Notes under the pieces: model-generated | Told to the model about the DNA's origin: nothing | The model's input: only the letters and a program-made list of their open reading frames with translations | The model's database searches: none | Source of the DNA: JAGVPT01 sp035500675 | GTDB lineage: Bacteria > Bacteroidota > Ignavibacteria > UBA10030 > UBA8401 | Length of the DNA: 40,834 bases | Direction: 5' to 3' | Assembly: GCA_035500675.1 (NCBI GenBank) | Contig: DATJXA010000058.1 | Coordinates: 1 to 40,834, forward strand | In this document: piece after piece, positions 39,014 through 40,834 of the stretch | Layout: every line of letters begins with the position of its first letter | How positions within the stretch are numbered: position 1 is the first letter of the stretch | Translations under genes and position numbers: made by a program

Positions 39014-40822
39014 ATGGTTAAAGAAATGGCCTCCGATTGGCAGTCTCCAAATAATTTAGAGTTGCCAAAAGAAGAGCTGAAGAATCGGCTTCTCGAAGCC
39101 CAAGGCTTTTCAAAAAAAATCAGCACGCTTAATGAAATTTCCCTCAAGATCGATGAAGCAAGCACCCGCGACGAAATATTAGCAATTCTTCGTGCGGAAG
39201 TATCCTGGCTCATTGAAGGCGAATGTGCATTCATCAGCCTGCTCAACAGAAACAAGACCCACTACAGCATCAATACACTCAGCCGTGTTGCAGATGCTCT
39301 TGAGATCGACCACGAGCTTTTTCCCGTGGATGTCGGCATGCCGGGATGGGCGATTCAGAACCAGACCGGAATTTTTGTCGACGTCGAATCCTCTCCCGCG
39401 TTCAACCCCCAGCTCGAAGGACGCCTTGTCGAGATCGGCATTAAATCACTCCTCATCGTTCCTCTCCGGACGAGCACTGAAGTGATCGGCGCGATCGGGT
39501 TCGGGTCGTCAAAGGTCGCTGCGTATAACCAGCCCGATATGTGGATCGCACAGTTGCTCAGCTTCCACATCGCAATGTCGCTACGGCACACTGCGCTGTT
39601 CGACAGCGCCCAGAGACGCCTTTCACAGATCGAGCTCGTCAATCGCATTGCAAGCCGTCTGACCTCGACGCTCGATTTCGACAAGATGCTTGAATTTGCG
39701 GCAGAGGCGATCCAAAAGAATTTCAATTATTTCGACGTCACTGTGTTCACCATCGACCGCGAAACACACGATGCGGTGCTTGCGGCTCATTGCGGCAACT
39801 ATGTGGATTTCCTTCCGCATGGATACAGGCAAAAACCGGGCGTCGGCATTGTCGGCTGGGTTGCGATGTATGGGGAGCGGATTTTGGCGAACGACGTCTC
39901 CCTGGAGAGCCGTTACCTCGCTTACGCTTATCACAACACGAACTCCGAGCTTGCGCTGCCGATCAAGGTGGGAACGGAGGTTGTCGGGATTCTCAACGTG
40001 GAGGATACAAAACTCCATGCGTTCGACGACACCGACGTGCTCGTGCTCAGCACGCTCTGCGACCAGTTAGGAAGCGCGATCCACAACGCAACGATGTACA
40101 ATGAGATCAGGGAATCGAACAAAAAGCTTCTGGAACTCGACAGGCTGAAGTCCGATTTCGTAGGGATCGTCTCGCACGATTTTCGTACGCCCCTGTCGAG
40201 CATCATGCTCGCGGCGAAGTCGCTCGTGAAGAAGGAGATCGCTGCCACCAATCAACACGTTCGGGAATACCTCAACATCATCATCGACCAGGCGACGAAG
40301 CTGAGCCAGCTCGCTGAAGATACGCTGACAATAACGAAAATGGAGTCCGGCCAGCTCAGCTACTATTTCAAACTGGTGAATATTGAGACGCTCGTGAAAG
40401 AGGCCGTTTCGATGGTGAAATTCTCGAACCGCCATCAGATGCAATATAATATCGAGCTCGATGCGTCATTCGTCAAAGGGGACCAGAGCAAGCTGCGGCA
40501 AGTGCTGTTAAACCTCGTTTCGAACGCGGTGAAATATTCGCCGAGAGGGGGAGAGATCGAGATCTCCGTTGTGAGCCACAGCCACGACGAAATACTCCTG
40601 ACGGTAAAGGACTGCGGCATCGGAATTCCCGAGAATCAGCTTGAGAAACTCTTCCAGAAATTCTCGCGGGTGGATTCGGTCGAGGTGAACAACATCAAAG
40701 GGTCGGGTCTGGGCCTATGGATCAGCCGCGAGATCATCAGAGCACACGGCGGAAAGATCTGGGTCGAGAGCGAAGTGGGCGTTGGGAGCAGGTTTATGTT
40801 TACGCTGAAGAAGGGGAATTGA
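39014..40822 (+). CDS. Soluble sensor histidine kinase with two GAF domains
   Basis: The 602-residue protein has no membrane helix or signal peptide. A short coiled coil (about 18-40) leads to GAF1 (about 40-190, with L-L-I-V-P-L-R-T-S-T-E-V-I-G-A-I-G-F) and GAF2 (about 205-365, with E-L-A-L-P-I-K-V-G-T-E-V-V-G-I-L-N-V-E). A HisKA domain follows with phospho-acceptor His388 in V-S-H-D-F-R-T-P-L. The HATPase domain (about 485-600) has N (L-L-N-L-V-S-N-A-V-K-Y-S), G1 (D-C-G-I-G-I-P) and G2 (G-S-G-L-G-L-W-I-S) boxes. It should sense a small cytosolic ligand or redox state and phosphorylate a response regulator, which is not in the window. AGGA lies three bases before the ATG. Confidence 0.93.
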   Translation: MVKEMASDWQSPNNLELPKEELKNRLLEAQGFSKKISTLNEISLKIDEASTRDEILAILRAEVSWLIEGECAFISLLNRNKTHYSINTLSRVADALEIDHELFPVDVGMPGWAIQNQTGIFVDVESSPAFNPQLEGRLVEIGIKSLLIVPLRTSTEVIGAIGFGSSKVAAYNQPDMWIAQLLSFHIAMSLRHTALFDSAQRRLSQIELVNRIASRLTSTLDFDKMLEFAAEAIQKNFNYFDVTVFTIDRETHDAVLAAHCGNYVDFLPHGYRQKPGVGIVGWVAMYGERILANDVSLESRYLAYAYHNTNSELALPIKVGTEVVGILNVEDTKLHAFDDTDVLVLSTLCDQLGSAIHNATMYNEIRESNKKLLELDRLKSDFVGIVSHDFRTPLSSIMLAAKSLVKKEIAATNQHVREYLNIIIDQATKLSQLAEDTLTITKMESGQLSYYFKLVNIETLVKEAVSMVKFSNRHQMQYNIELDASFVKGDQSKLRQVLLNLVSNAVKYSPRGGEIEISVVSHSHDEILLTVKDCGIGIPENQLEKLFQKFSRVDSVEVNNIKGSGLGLWISREIIRAHGGKIWVESEVGVGSRFMFTLKKGN

Positions 40823-40834
40823 GCGTAGGCTGAA

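Noticed and set aside
1..40834. CRISPR arrays, prophage, integrase or IS transposase genes
   Set aside because: No regularly spaced direct repeats and no recognisable mobile-element protein were seen on either strand. Only small non-coding repeats are present.

Overview
The window looks like a chromosomal segment from the Bacteroidota/Chlorobiota side of the tree, most likely an Ignavibacteria-like lineage. This is an inference from gene content: a Bacteroidota-type LptD C-terminus, a PorV/PorQ-like barrel, Ig-like lipoproteins starting C-A-x-x-x-P-P-x-G-G-P, SPOR-domain envelope proteins, an ExbB-ExbD-ExbD-TonB-PstS-TPR cluster, and many secreted TPR and PEGA proteins. No plasmid, phage, CRISPR, rRNA or tRNA gene is seen. 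Most genes are housekeeping or cell-envelope genes in operons with 1-4 nt start/stop overlaps. GTG and TTG starts are common.

Layout. 1-5127 (+): the 3' end of an lptD-like gene, a DUF255/YyaL thioredoxin-fold protein, and a secreted caspase-fold/PEGA/DUF5683 protein whose caspase active site is lost. 5484-12454 (+): a STAS protein, a TonB energy-transduction cluster (ExbB, two ExbD, TonB), a small membrane protein, a PstS-like lipoprotein, a large TPR protein and a two-domain lipoprotein, closed by a clear intrinsic terminator. 12743-15784 (+): an AMMECR1/MEMO pair, a DUF2520 Rossmann protein and a PHP phosphatase. 15837-21039 (+): a sugar-nucleotide transferase, a small membrane-anchored unknown, GlyRS, a CPBP protease and a TPR protein. 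21145-24199: a PorV/PorQ-like barrel (-) divergent from an Ig-like lipoprotein (+).

24208-37711 is almost all on the minus strand: a RhlE-type helicase; an operon of DeoC with two SPOR proteins; a PabB-PabC fusion; ValRS; and an operon FAH hydrolase > M23 peptidase > K+ channel with RCK domain > cyclic-nucleotide-binding protein that leads into valS. 37883-40822 (+): purM and a soluble GAF-GAF histidine kinase.

The points most worth a second look are these. (1) The DeoC has a ~70-residue N-terminal extension that begins with a helix resembling a bacterial-microcompartment encapsulation peptide, followed by a Cys-rich patch. (2) The caspase-like protein has Arg and Ser where catalytic His and Cys belong. 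(3) Three intergenic REPIN-like doublets are each made of two inverted homologous hairpins, and the stem pairs differ by compensatory changes. (4) A MITE-like nested palindrome lies between valS and pabBC. (5) ValRS has TMGH instead of HxGH. (6) A K+ channel and a separate CNBD protein share an operon with a peptidase.
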